Part shown: positions 25,548-34,283 of the stretch, one piece after another
Layout: each line of letters begins with the position of its first letter
How positions within the stretch are numbered: the stretch's first letter is position 1
Assembly (NCBI RefSeq): GCF_044762655.1
Contig: NZ_JBIWER010000008.1
Location: forward strand, 115,039-179,038
DNA length: 64,000 nt
Reading direction: 5' to 3'
From: Psychrobacillus sp044762655
GTDB lineage: Bacteria > Bacillota > Bacilli > Bacillales_A > Planococcaceae
Notes under the pieces: model-generated
What the model saw: the letters and a program-made list of their open reading frames with translations, nothing else
Told to the model about the DNA's origin: nothing
The model's database searches: none
Program-made: the position numbers and the translations under genes

Positions 25548-25679
25548 TTTACTATCCTTTCTGTGCAATAATGTATTTTTATCAATTGTTCATCTATACC
25601 CTATTATCTTTAAAAAAATCAACGACCTAAAACTGCCCTTTTTTTAATTCGCTTGGAGTCTTGGTTTAATTATTCATTT

Positions 25680-25752
25680 TCGCTTTTACATTACTACACT
25701 CTCAACATGTGTAGAGTGTATGTGGCACTACAAGGGTGTTACTGGGTTTACA
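25680..25752. repeat. Degenerate intergenic repeat (copy D)
   Basis: ACATGTGTAGAGTGTA then GTGGCACTACAAGGGTG matches copy C (12483-12550) and more weakly copy B (14714-14780). It has evolved its own hairpin, TACACTCT/AGAGTGTA around 25690-25712. Confidence 0.45.
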
Positions 25753-25854
25753 GTCGTTTTATAAACTTTTACTTTTAAGAACGCAAATTCTAACACATTC
25801 CCTTAAGGCATACTTTGTGAATTATTATTAAAAACAGGGTTATTAACTAGCAAT

Positions 25855-25897
25855 CTATAATATAATTATTTTAATAATCAAAATAATTATATTATAG
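25855..25897 (+). promoter_or_regulatory. Perfect 18-bp inverted repeat in the leader of pepF-like gene
   Basis: Arms CTATAATATAATTATTTT (25855-25872) and AAAATAATTATATTATAG (25880-25897), spacer AATAATC. All 18 positions pair and the right arm abuts the AAGGAG ribosome binding site. It could be an operator or a leader hairpin masking translation. Confidence 0.7.
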
Positions 25898-25911
25898 AAG
25901 GAGAATTATAC

Positions 25912-27609
25912 ATGTCACAAAATATAAGTCAGGATTATTATAAAGAATTAATTGATTTGCAAGATGTAGAAGGTGTCGAAGCTCATTTTCAAGGTTTACT
26001 TGAGGTTCCGATTAAATCCATTTCTGACCTAGAAAAGTGGCTAAGGGATGAAAAAGATTTAATCAATAAAATTATGGAGGCGATGACAGGTCACCAAGTC
26101 GACTTCTACCGAAACACAGAGGATGCGGTTATCAAGTCAACTTATCTACACGATCAACAAGTCGTTCAACCACTTTTAATGAAATATGAAGCAAAACTGA
26201 ATGAGAAATGTTGTAAGTCTCCTTATGTAAATCAATTAGATGAAAACCGTTACGGCTTAATGCGACGCGTTCGTGAGTCCAAAATTAAACTGTTTCGAGA
26301 AGAAAACATTCCATTGCTTGTAAAAGAACAAGAACTCTGTACTAAGTATAGTGAAATTATGGGTGGACTAACAGTTGAATGGGAGGGGGAGGAAAAGCCT
26401 TTTCCATTTATCGAATCCCAACTCGATAACCTAGACAGAGCCGTGCGAGAAAAAGCTTATCACGCAATGATATCAGCCTATCGTCAAATTAAGCCCGATA
26501 TGGATGCCATTATGGATGAGCTCATTCAACTACGCCATCAAATTGCTTTAAATGCTGGTTTTGAAAATTATCGTGATTATATGTTTGTGGTCAAAAATCG
26601 TGATTATAGCATCCAAGATTGTTATGACTTTCATGAAAATGTAGAGAAACATATTATTCCAGCTTGGAACCGACTCGCAGAGGTTTTTAAGTCCAAGCTT
26701 GGTGTCGATACTTATCGCCCTTGGGATAACACCGCTAAACTTTTGAAAAACCCACCATACACCGAGGTGTCTACTCTTATGGATGGCGTTTCTGAGATGT
26801 TAGGGAAGACCGACCCATATTTTGCAGACCGTTTTGATTACATGAGAGAGCATAAGTTACTAGATCTTGGAGATCGGAAAGGGAAAAGCCCAGGTGGTTT
26901 CTGTACCATCTTACCAGTTTCCGAAGATACTTTTGTTTTTGCGAACCTTAGTCCATCCTTTTTCTCTCTTATCGCATTAATTCATGAAATGGGTCATGCG
27001 GTAAATGCGTACCTTGTGTTTTCGGAGCACGGTCCTTTGGAGGAACACCAAGACCGAAGTGAAGTTGCTGAACTGTACTCTCATGGGATGGAATTGCTCT
27101 TATTGGATAAGCTGGATCAATTTTATCCAGAAGAAGAAGAATTTAAAAGCGCACAGCGGGAAGAGCTTAGAAGGGCATTCACAATGTTATTCGGTCCATT
27201 GTCAGGGGACCTCTTCCAGCATTGGATGTATACGAATCCTAAGCACACTGCCAAAGAGCGTGATGAAAAATACTTTGAAATCTCAAAACGTTTTGGTTTA
27301 AACCCAGTCGATACTTCTGGGTATGAGGAGGAAATTGGGATGAGTTGGGCAGGAACCCTTCATTATTTCCAAGTTCCTTTCTATACTATTGAATACTCCA
27401 TGTCGATGCTTGGTGCTCTACAAATACTGGAGAATTATCGAAACAACCCAGAGAAAGCTATCGAATCCTTTAAAAAAGGTGCAAGTGCGGATAACAATCA
27501 ATCCATCGCAGCAATTTATAAAGAAGCTGGGGTCATTTTTGATTTTTCAGAGGCAGCCGTTAAGGGGATGGGTGAATTCCTAGAAAAAGTAGTTCAAGAC
27601 ATTCATTAA
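25912..27609 (+). CDS. M3 family oligoendopeptidase (PepF-like)
   Basis: Cytosolic zinc oligopeptidase. Zinc motif HEMGHAVNAYL (His358 and His362) and downstream EVAELYSHGMELLLL with the Glu ligand; the substrate-side GTLHYFQVPFYTIEYSMSMLGALQ is also typical of M3. 565 residues, matching the shorter M3 subgroup rather than 600-plus PepF. AAGGAGAATTATAC precedes ATG. Monocistronic behind an unusual perfect inverted repeat. Confidence 0.93.
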   Translation: MSQNISQDYYKELIDLQDVEGVEAHFQGLLEVPIKSISDLEKWLRDEKDLINKIMEAMTGHQVDFYRNTEDAVIKSTYLHDQQVVQPLLMKYEAKLNEKCCKSPYVNQLDENRYGLMRRVRESKIKLFREENIPLLVKEQELCTKYSEIMGGLTVEWEGEEKPFPFIESQLDNLDRAVREKAYHAMISAYRQIKPDMDAIMDELIQLRHQIALNAGFENYRDYMFVVKNRDYSIQDCYDFHENVEKHIIPAWNRLAEVFKSKLGVDTYRPWDNTAKLLKNPPYTEVSTLMDGVSEMLGKTDPYFADRFDYMREHKLLDLGDRKGKSPGGFCTILPVSEDTFVFANLSPSFFSLIALIHEMGHAVNAYLVFSEHGPLEEHQDRSEVAELYSHGMELLLLDKLDQFYPEEEEFKSAQREELRRAFTMLFGPLSGDLFQHWMYTNPKHTAKERDEKYFEISKRFGLNPVDTSGYEEEIGMSWAGTLHYFQVPFYTIEYSMSMLGALQILENYRNNPEKAIESFKKGASADNNQSIAAIYKEAGVIFDFSEAAVKGMGEFLEKVVQDIH

Positions 27610-27653
27610 TAAAGTGTGAGGATGGGGACAGATAGTGCAATCGGAAGTTTTCT

Positions 27654-27684
27654 TATACCCTTTGATTAATAGTCAAAGGGTGTA
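27654..27684 (+). terminator. Possible terminator after pepF-like gene
   Basis: Stem TATACCCTTTGA/TCAAAGGGTGTA with one G-T pair, loop TTAATAG, but no T-run follows, so it may be an RNA-stabilising hairpin instead. Confidence 0.5.
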
Positions 27685-27734
27685 TTCAAGGACTTACCTT
27701 TAAAAATTATTTAATCTTTTTTACAACAACAAGA

Positions 27735-27776
27735 AAAAAGAACGAATTCCATACAACGGAAATTCGTTCTTCTTTC
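27735..27776 (-). terminator. Terminator of rlmCD
   Basis: Stem AGAACGAATTCC/GGAAATTCGTTCT with one mismatch and A/T runs on both sides, directly after the rlmCD stop. A copy lies at 14659-14698. Confidence 0.9.
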
Positions 27777-27777
27777 A

Positions 27778-29139
27778 TTATACTAACTCCAACCAAGCGA
27801 CAGCTTCGCAATGAGTTGTCTGTGGGAACATGTCAACGGGTTGAATCTCTTTTGTTTTATAACCGCCATCTTCCAAAATTCTTAAATCACGAGCAAGCGT
27901 TGCAGGGTTACAAGATACATACACTACACGCTTTGGACGCTGTTCAATGATAGTCGCAAGTAACGCCTCATCGCAGCCTTTTCTTGGTGGATCAACTACT
28001 AAGACATCTGCTTCCTTACCTTCTTTGTACCATTTAGGAATAACTTCCTCTGCAGGTCCTGCTTCGAAGTAAGTGTTTGTGAATCCGTTTAACTCGGCGT
28101 TTCGTTTCGCATCTTCAATTGCCTGCGGAACGATTTCCACTCCGAGTACTTGTTTAGCTTTTTGAGCTAAGAATAAGGAAATCGTACCAATACCGCAGTA
28201 GGCATCGATTACTGTTTCTTCACCTGTTAGTTGTGTATAATCCAGTGCTTGTTTGTATAGAACCTCCGTTTGTTCAGGATTTACTTGATAGAAGGAGCGA
28301 GCTGAAATTTCAAAGCGAACATCTCCGATTAAGTCTTCAATAACTGATTTGCCCCAGATCACGTTTGTTTCATTTCCAAAGATCACGTTTGTGTTTCGGT
28401 TATTCACATTATGAACAATTGATTTTACATTCGGTTCCACTTCTCTAATGAACTCAATAATCTCTTCCTGCTTCGATAATTTAGCGTGCTTCGTTACGAG
28501 TACAACCATCACTTCTCCAGTTGCTCGACCTTTACGAACGACTAAATGGCGTAGCTGTCCTTTTTTTGTTTCTTCCTTGTATGGGATTAAATCTAGCTTC
28601 AAGGCATTTTCTTTTACTGCTCTTAGTAAGCGATCTGCTTCATCTGTTTGAATTAAACATGTATTAGTGTCTGCAATTCGATGAGATTTAGCTTGATAGA
28701 ATCCTGCAATTACTTGACCATTTTCTAAATCGAATGGAATTTGAGATTTGTTGCGGTATTCCCATGGTTTGTTCATGCCTTTTACCGGAAGTACAGGCGC
28801 ATCTATTTTTCCTATGCGTTTCATGACATTACGAACCATACTTTCTTTCCATGCAAGCTGCCCTTCGTATGTCATATGCTGAAGCTGACAGCCTCCACAT
28901 TCGTAGAAAACTGGACATGGTGCTTCTACACGAAATGGCGAAGGTTCTACGATATTTTTTAACTTGGCAAAGCCATAGTTTTTTAATGTTTTTAGCACAT
29001 GGACTTCTACAGTTTCGTTCGGTAATCCACCTGCGATAAATAATGGGTAGCCGTCGACCTTTGCGACTCCTGCTCCGTCATGTGTTAAATCTTCAATATG
29101 GACTGTTAACTGATCATTTTTTTGTACTGGTGTATTCAA
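27778..29139 (-). CDS. rlmCD: 23S rRNA (uracil-C5)-methyltransferase RlmCD
   Basis: SAM-dependent m5U methyltransferase of 23S rRNA. N-terminal TRAM domain (IEDLTHDGAGVAKVDGYPLFI), iron-sulfur cysteines in CPVFYECGGCQLQH, SAM motif VIDAYCGIGTISLFLA, VVDPPRKGCD and catalytic Cys in VYVSCNPATLARD. I start at TTG (29139), seven bases after GGAG; an ATG 11 codons upstream lies inside a TATAAT-like box and lacks a ribosome binding site. In B. subtilis the single enzyme RlmCD modifies U747 and U1939; a second paralogue could exist elsewhere. 3'-end copies of this gene are scattered in the window. Confidence 0.93.
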   Translation of the reverse strand: MNTPVQKNDQLTVHIEDLTHDGAGVAKVDGYPLFIAGGLPNETVEVHVLKTLKNYGFAKLKNIVEPSPFRVEAPCPVFYECGGCQLQHMTYEGQLAWKESMVRNVMKRIGKIDAPVLPVKGMNKPWEYRNKSQIPFDLENGQVIAGFYQAKSHRIADTNTCLIQTDEADRLLRAVKENALKLDLIPYKEETKKGQLRHLVVRKGRATGEVMVVLVTKHAKLSKQEEIIEFIREVEPNVKSIVHNVNNRNTNVIFGNETNVIWGKSVIEDLIGDVRFEISARSFYQVNPEQTEVLYKQALDYTQLTGEETVIDAYCGIGTISLFLAQKAKQVLGVEIVPQAIEDAKRNAELNGFTNTYFEAGPAEEVIPKWYKEGKEADVLVVDPPRKGCDEALLATIIEQRPKRVVYVSCNPATLARDLRILEDGGYKTKEIQPVDMFPQTTHCEAVAWLELV

Positions 29140-29217
29140 TGTTAATCTCCGTTCTAGTTGTGATTGCTTCATTATACCAAAAAGAATGCGTACAAGTCTG
29201 CTGACCCATACGCATTA

Positions 29218-29619
29218 TCAACTATTTTTAAGAGCTTGGATGTTCAAAAGGGTTATTTTGCGTTGGCCTTCTAGCTCAATATAGCCTTTTTCCTGGTATA
29301 CCGTTAGCTTTCTGCTTAATGTTTATTGAGACATCCCTAACTGAGAAGCAAGCACTGCCTTTGTTGTTTTCAATAAAACCACGTTTGTATCATCTGCCAT
29401 TTCAAATAAAGCTGGAGCTAATCTATGCTCAACGGAATGTAGATTAATATTTTCAATAAGGTTTTCTGCCTTATCCAGTCTATTTGTTATTTCTCCAATA
29501 TAAGAAAAATAATTGTCGGATTACGTTGTCATTAGTTCTTTCAACTTGTAGCCTTCAATTGAACAAACTCTCGTCGTTTCAACTGCTTGTGCATTGTAGT
29601 ACATTTGAACGGAACTATT
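29218..29619 (-). pseudogene. Crp/Fnr family regulator, truncated and with two stop codons
   Basis: One continuous minus-strand frame reads VETTRVCSIEGYKLKELMTT, stop, DNYFSYIGEITNRLDKAENL and so on to a Crp-type helix-turn-helix KAVLASQLGMSQ, stop, TLSRKLTVYQEKGYIELEG. The stops are both TAA, at 29521-29523 and 29323-29325. The latter replaces the usual Glu of the recognition helix (SQETLSRKL). No frameshift is needed. About the first 100 residues (most of the effector domain) are missing, cut by the terminator of the next gene. The gene is dead. Confidence 0.85.
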
Positions 29620-29623
29620 AAAC

Positions 29624-29651
29624 AAAAAAAAGAACCTCATTTAGAGGTCAT
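29624..29651 (-). terminator. Terminator after YjjG-type gene
   Basis: Stem GACCTC/GAGGTTC around TAAAT with eight T residues on the minus strand. It borders the dead Crp/Fnr gene directly. Confidence 0.85.
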
Positions 29652-29657
29652 GGTTAA

Positions 29658-30362
29658 TTATTTTACTTCCGCTAATTGTGTGTTAACAATTTCCGCTAAC
29701 TTATTCCATGTATGAATTTCAAATGTAGGCTGGATATCTGTTTCGTTTGGCTTTCTTGTTGGATTAAACCAGCAAGTATCAATTCCGAAATTATTGCCAC
29801 CTTGGATATCTGATGTAAGTGAGTCACCAATCATTAATACACGAGCTGGATCAGAAATTTGAAGTTTTTCTAAGGCGTATGCAAAAATTTCTTTCTGCGG
29901 TTTTTGAAAACCTGTTTCTTCTGAAGTAATAATGATTTCAAAAAGATTTTTTAATGCAGATCCATTTACTCTAGCATGTTGCGCATCTTTAAATCCATTT
30001 GTAAGGAGTGCAATTCGGAAATCTTTTAAGCTTTCAAACATTTCCTCCACGCCTTCAATCATATGAACTTCTTTCCCTAAATTTTCTATGTACTTCTGGC
30101 CGAATATTACTGGGTCAATGTCCAAGGAATGTTCTAAAAATAATCGTTTAAAACGCTCGACTTTCAATTCTGATAAGGTTGTGCGTCCAGTCTCTAGGTC
30201 ATCCCACAAAATCTTACTAATGGCTTTATAGCTACCTAGATAATCATTTAAACCATTCGGCAATCCATACTCTTCAAATAAAAGGCGGAATGCATTATGT
30301 TCAGTCATTCCAAAATCGAGCAAAGTATCATCTAAGTCAAATAGTAAGACATCATATCTCAT
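29658..30362 (-). CDS. YjjG family noncanonical pyrimidine nucleotidase (HAD)
   Basis: HAD phosphatase that in relatives dephosphorylates noncanonical pyrimidine nucleotides. Motif I DLDDTLLDF (nucleophile Asp), motif II LLTNGFKDAQHARV, motif III Lys in GFQKPQKEIF, motif IV MIGDSLTSDIQGG. Cap domain between about residues 15 and 90. 234 residues. AAAGGGG lies eight bases before ATG. Confidence 0.92.
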   Translation of the reverse strand: MRYDVLLFDLDDTLLDFGMTEHNAFRLLFEEYGLPNGLNDYLGSYKAISKILWDDLETGRTTLSELKVERFKRLFLEHSLDIDPVIFGQKYIENLGKEVHMIEGVEEMFESLKDFRIALLTNGFKDAQHARVNGSALKNLFEIIITSEETGFQKPQKEIFAYALEKLQISDPARVLMIGDSLTSDIQGGNNFGIDTCWFNPTRKPNETDIQPTFEIHTWNKLAEIVNTQLAEVK

Positions 30363-30495
30363 CTAAATCGCCCCTTTCCTGTTCTTATAAGTGTAGCAGA
30401 TTAAGATTTTATGGGCTATATTTAAGGGTCATATTGTAGTTTATAGGGGAGACTTTTTGATTTATGGGCTATTTTTTAATTTTTAGAGGTCTATC

Positions 30496-30528
30496 TTAAA
30501 ATGACCTCAATCTGCACGATCGAGGTCA
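30496..30528 (-). terminator. Terminator of cytochrome bd operon
   Basis: Stem TGACCTC/GAGGTCA followed by TTTT on the minus strand, just after cydS. Confidence 0.75.
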
Positions 30529-30535
30529 CTTGGAT

Positions 30536-30640
30536 TTATTGCTCCTTCACTGCTCCGTCTTTAGAAGCAGCCCAAAAGGCTACGATAATGGAGCCGATTA
30601 ATACGATGAATGGTGCATAAAATATCATAAACTCTGTCAT
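30536..30640 (-). CDS. cydS: Cytochrome bd oxidase small subunit CydS
   Basis: A 34-residue single-helix membrane protein, MTEFMIFYAPFIVLIGSIIV followed by AFWAASKD and a charged tail. It resembles the 33-residue CydS subunit seen in the Geobacillus cytochrome bd structure (short N-terminus, MYAP-like motif, one helix, AFW, charged tail). GGAGGAGCTAAA precedes ATG and the gene starts 12 bases after the cydB stop, in the operon. CydS sits next to CydA helices and stabilises heme sites in Geobacillus. It is below common gene-length cut-offs. Confidence 0.85.
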   Translation of the reverse strand: MTEFMIFYAPFIVLIGSIIVAFWAASKDGAVKEQ

Positions 30641-30652
30641 TTTAGCTCCTCC

Positions 30653-31681
30653 TTATGCATGGTTATCTTCTTTTTTTCCACGTACATAGTCTTTATTGAA
30701 CAAAAATAATCTTAGTAATAAATACAGAGATGGGATTAACAGAGCAAGACCAGCTATGAAAGCGATTATGAGAGCGATAGCCATTGCTTCATTTGTAAAG
30801 CTGTCATAAATCGTTAAGTAAGGATAGAGTAAGTATGGAAGATGCGAAAACCCGTAGGCAAAAAATGCTATTAGAAATTGACCTACCAATAAACCAAATG
30901 CCAATCCGTAACTATGTTTCGCCCATAGTAACCATACCGAACCGATAAAGAGCAATAACGACAATGCAAATGCCCACCAAATATTGAGCATGCTTTCATA
31001 ATGCTCCGGATTATGAGAACGTAACTCTACCATAATTCCACCGGCTGTAATAATGGTTGGGAGTGCCCAAATGAGCGCATACCTTCTCATCAGCCTTGTT
31101 GCGCCTAAATCTCCTGCTTTGTTTGCATACCAGGTTAAAAATACTGCTGAAATATAGAGCACCGAGGAAAGGCTTAGCACTACAATTGACCAGGTGAGAG
31201 GACTTGTAAATAATGCTCCATAGTCTAATGAAGGTAAGCCATTGACCATATGAACGAAGCCGCCCTCTGAAATAGTTAGTACGATCGACAGTGCAGCTGG
31301 AGTGAAAAAACCTGCCATCCCGTACATAAATGCATATCCTTTATGACCTTTAAAGCCATATGTTTCAAAAGCGTAGTAAGATCCCCGAATAGCGAGCAAT
31401 ATTATAGCAATACTTGCGGGCACTAGTAAAATCGTTCCAAAATAAAACGCTGTTTTTGGAAAAAAACCTACAATACCAACAAAGAAAAATACGAGAAATA
31501 CATTCGTAACCTCCCAGACTGGTGATAAATATCGTTGTATAATATTTGTTAATATTCGTTGTCTTCCAGTAAGCAAACTATAAGCGTTAAAAAACCCTGC
31601 TCCAAAGTCAATAGATGCCACTATCAAATAACCAAATAGAAACGTCCACAATACAAAAATCCCGATAATTTCTAATGTCAT
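30653..31681 (-). CDS. cydB: Cytochrome bd ubiquinol/menaquinol oxidase subunit II
   Basis: Membrane subunit of the high-affinity terminal oxidase, 342 residues with about nine helices. The opening FLFGYLIVASIDFGAGFF contains the quinol-oxidase subunit II pattern. It overlaps cydA by four bases. Confidence 0.93.
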   Translation of the reverse strand: MTLEIIGIFVLWTFLFGYLIVASIDFGAGFFNAYSLLTGRQRILTNIIQRYLSPVWEVTNVFLVFFFVGIVGFFPKTAFYFGTILLVPASIAIILLAIRGSYYAFETYGFKGHKGYAFMYGMAGFFTPAALSIVLTISEGGFVHMVNGLPSLDYGALFTSPLTWSIVVLSLSSVLYISAVFLTWYANKAGDLGATRLMRRYALIWALPTIITAGGIMVELRSHNPEHYESMLNIWWAFALSLLLFIGSVWLLWAKHSYGLAFGLLVGQFLIAFFAYGFSHLPYLLYPYLTIYDSFTNEAMAIALIIAFIAGLALLIPSLYLLLRLFLFNKDYVRGKKEDNHA

Positions 31682-33024
31682 AAAATATCACCGCCTTTTT
31701 CCACATTTCGATCTTCTATTTCACGCTCTACTGGATTTTTTCTAAACATACGAGTAAGCACTACTACGCTTCCAACACCTAAAATGAGGTAAAGACCTGC
31801 AAATAAAATAAGCATCTTATCTACATGTCCACTAGTTGTAGCAGCATCCTCTACTCGCATGAGTCCTCTTAATATCCAGGGCTGTCTACCCACCTCTGCC
31901 AGCCACCAGCCAGCTTCTATCGCTAGAACAGATGCAGGTCCACCTAATACAATGAGCCATCGATACCATCTGGAGTTGACAAATGCCCATTTTAGCTTTG
32001 TACCGAGCCAGTATAGTCCAGAAAGCACCACCATCGACATACCAATCGTCACCATAATATCGAATAAATAGTGAATATATAAAGGTGGTGTTTCATCCTC
32101 CGGGAACTGATCTAAACCAATTACTTCTGCGGTTGGGTTAGAATGAGCTAAGATACTTAGTGCAAATGGTATTTTAAATGCATACTTCACTTCGCCATCG
32201 TCTAATACTCCGTACATAACCAGCGGAGCACTACCTTCTGTCTCAAAATGCCATTCTGCAGCTGCTAGCTTTTCTGGCTGATATTCAGCTAAATATTTTC
32301 CAGAGAAATCTCCTATAATGGCCGTAGCGATTGAAAATACTAACCCCACCTTCATCGTTAAGAATAATGCTTTTTTATGATATATATGATTAGAACCTTT
32401 CAATAAACGGAAAGCTGCAATTGCCGCTAGCACAAATGCTGAAGTCATGTATGCAGTTACCACTACATGCGCTACCTTCGTTGGCATGGCAGGATTGAAC
32501 ATCGCTAGGAGGGGACTAATATTTACTAACTCCCCGTTTACTACATCAAACCCCTGGGGTGCATTCATAAACGCATTTACGATTGTGATAAAAACGGCAG
32601 AAAAAGATGCTCCAACGGCCACGGGAATTAGTAACAGTAGATGCTTTTTTTGATTCTCAAATCGATCCCATGTATACAAGTAAATACCAAGGAATATTGC
32701 TTCAAAAAAGAAAGCAAATGTCTCCAAAAATAGCGGAAGTGCAATAATATTCCCAGCAAGCTCCATAAAGTTCGGCCATAGTAAGGAAAGCTGCATACCA
32801 ATTGCAGTACCTGTCACTACCCCTACCGCTACCGTAATTACGAATCCTCTTGCCCACCTACGCGCTAATAATATGTAATGCTCATCATTCTTTTTAATAC
32901 CTACCCACTGGGCAATCATTATCATTAAAGGAACTCCAACACCAATTGTTGCGTAAATAATATGAAACGATAAGGTCAATTCGGTCAGCATACGGCTAAA
33001 AAATACGGATTCTTCATTCATCAT
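31678..33024 (-). CDS. cydA: Cytochrome bd oxidase subunit I
   Basis: Heme-bearing subunit that oxidises quinol and reduces oxygen. His21 in LSFHIIYATIG is the expected heme b595 ligand, KVAHVVVTAYM and GMSMVV hold the b558 His and Met, and the family signature GRQPW is present. 448 residues with a short Q-loop, as in Geobacillus and B. subtilis YthA-type enzymes. GGGGGAAGA precedes tandem ATGs. Confidence 0.95.
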   Translation of the reverse strand: MMNEESVFFSRMLTELTLSFHIIYATIGVGVPLMIMIAQWVGIKKNDEHYILLARRWARGFVITVAVGVVTGTAIGMQLSLLWPNFMELAGNIIALPLFLETFAFFFEAIFLGIYLYTWDRFENQKKHLLLLIPVAVGASFSAVFITIVNAFMNAPQGFDVVNGELVNISPLLAMFNPAMPTKVAHVVVTAYMTSAFVLAAIAAFRLLKGSNHIYHKKALFLTMKVGLVFSIATAIIGDFSGKYLAEYQPEKLAAAEWHFETEGSAPLVMYGVLDDGEVKYAFKIPFALSILAHSNPTAEVIGLDQFPEDETPPLYIHYLFDIMVTIGMSMVVLSGLYWLGTKLKWAFVNSRWYRWLIVLGGPASVLAIEAGWWLAEVGRQPWILRGLMRVEDAATTSGHVDKMLILFAGLYLILGVGSVVVLTRMFRKNPVEREIEDRNVEKGGDIL

Positions 33025-33036
33025 TCTTCCCCCATC

Positions 33037-33132
33037 CTAATTCCCAAATATTCTCCCCACTATTGATAGCATCATGATTCCTGCCACAACAAAAGCTAGC
33101 CACATTAAATACTTTTCCTGTTTCTTATACAT
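33037..33132 (-). CDS. Tiny membrane protein upstream of cydA (31 aa)
   Basis: MYKKQEKYLMWLAFVVAGIM then MLSIVGRIFGN: a short basic start, one hydrophobic helix, no known family that I recognise. AAAGGAGTGAAGCGC gives a well-spaced ribosome binding site, and the stop lies 12 bases before cydA, so it is the first gene of the cyd operon. It may be another accessory subunit or a leader peptide. Confidence 0.65.
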   Translation of the reverse strand: MYKKQEKYLMWLAFVVAGIMMLSIVGRIFGN

Positions 33133-33208
33133 GCGCTTCACTCCTTTATTAACATACTACCCAAAATTCAAAATGTTGAACTTTCTTCAAAAGGAGTTTC
33201 CAAAGAAA

Positions 33209-33240
33209 TAAAAAAAGCTCAACATATAAAATGCTGAGCA
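33209..33240 (-). terminator. Terminator of dgkB
   Basis: Stem GCTCAACAT/ATGCTGAGC with one mismatch and seven T residues on the minus strand. Confidence 0.88.
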
Positions 33241-33245
33241 CTTGC

Positions 33246-34157
33246 TTACGGTCTATCCTCTTCTCGAATTTCTTCGATTGGTACGAAAACCTCTATATGT
33301 CTGTATAAGTTTTGGAATGTTGCTGGGATATCCCCACCGTATTCACCATCTAAATTAAGAAGAACCTTATCCTCAGACGTTACTTTAATATGTTTTGCTT
33401 TTTTAAAAATAACATGTGGATCAGTCAAATGCTCACCACGTAAAGCTAAAGATGCCACACGAATAAACTCCGCTATGTTCAACTTTTTCAAAATTAATAA
33501 AGAAAACAAGCCATCGTTAATACTCGAGCTTGGGGCAAGCTTTTCAAATCCACCAACGGAATTCGTTAAACCAACTAAGAACATCATCGCTTCGTCTTCA
33601 AATACTTCCCCATCATATTCAATTCTGACTTTTGTCGATTTAATCGATGGTAGCATCTCAATGCCTTTTAAATAATAAGCAAGTTGCCCGAGCATTGTTT
33701 TAAGCTTACTCGGAACGTCATAGGTTAGTTCCGTAATTCGACCACCACCTGCAATATTGATAAAATAACGATCATTGACCATGCCGACATCGACTGGAAT
33801 TGAATCCCCTTTAACAATAATCTCCACAGCTTTTTTTATGTCTCTTGGAATATGAACTGCTCGCGCGAAATCATTCGTCGTTCCCATTGGAATTAGACCA
33901 ATTTTAGGACGCTTCTCGAATGCACTTACCCCTGCAACAACTTCATTCAGCGTGCCATCTCCGCCAGATGCAATGATGATATCAAAGCCATTTTCTACCG
34001 CTTTCTTCGCCGCCGTTTGGGCGTCACCTTCACCAGTAGTCGCATGACACGATGTCTCATATCCAGCGATTTCAAGAGTTTCTAGCACTTCTGGCAAATT
34101 CTTTTTAAATAGTTCTCTTCCAGAAGTTGGATTATAGATAATTCTTGCACGTTTCAT
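33246..34157 (-). CDS. dgkB: Diacylglycerol kinase DgkB
   Basis: Soluble lipid kinase that returns diacylglycerol, released in lipoteichoic acid synthesis, to phosphatidic acid. N-terminal RARIIYNPTSGRE, nucleotide loop ASGGDGTLNEVVAG, GLIPMGTTNDFARA, and the C-terminal NLDGEYGGDIPATF. 303 residues. GAAAGGAAATAAGT precedes ATG. In B. subtilis dgkB lies between gatB and rlmCD; here the cyd operon and others intervene. Confidence 0.95.
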   Translation of the reverse strand: MKRARIIYNPTSGRELFKKNLPEVLETLEIAGYETSCHATTGEGDAQTAAKKAVENGFDIIIASGGDGTLNEVVAGVSAFEKRPKIGLIPMGTTNDFARAVHIPRDIKKAVEIIVKGDSIPVDVGMVNDRYFINIAGGGRITELTYDVPSKLKTMLGQLAYYLKGIEMLPSIKSTKVRIEYDGEVFEDEAMMFLVGLTNSVGGFEKLAPSSSINDGLFSLLILKKLNIAEFIRVASLALRGEHLTDPHVIFKKAKHIKVTSEDKVLLNLDGEYGGDIPATFQNLYRHIEVFVPIEEIREEDRP

Positions 34158-34233
34158 ACTTATTTCCTTTCTGCTTCACAGTACTTTCTAGTTATATTGA
34201 CTATATTTCTTCACAAAAAGTTTCATCCCACTA

Positions 34234-34262
34234 TTAAAAGAGTCGACTCAAGCCGACTCCTT
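34234..34262 (-). terminator. Terminator after thioredoxin-like gene
   Basis: Stem GAGTCG/CGACTC with extensions, TTTT on the minus strand. Confidence 0.8.
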
Positions 34263-34283
34263 TAAGGATTAGTTTAACTCACA

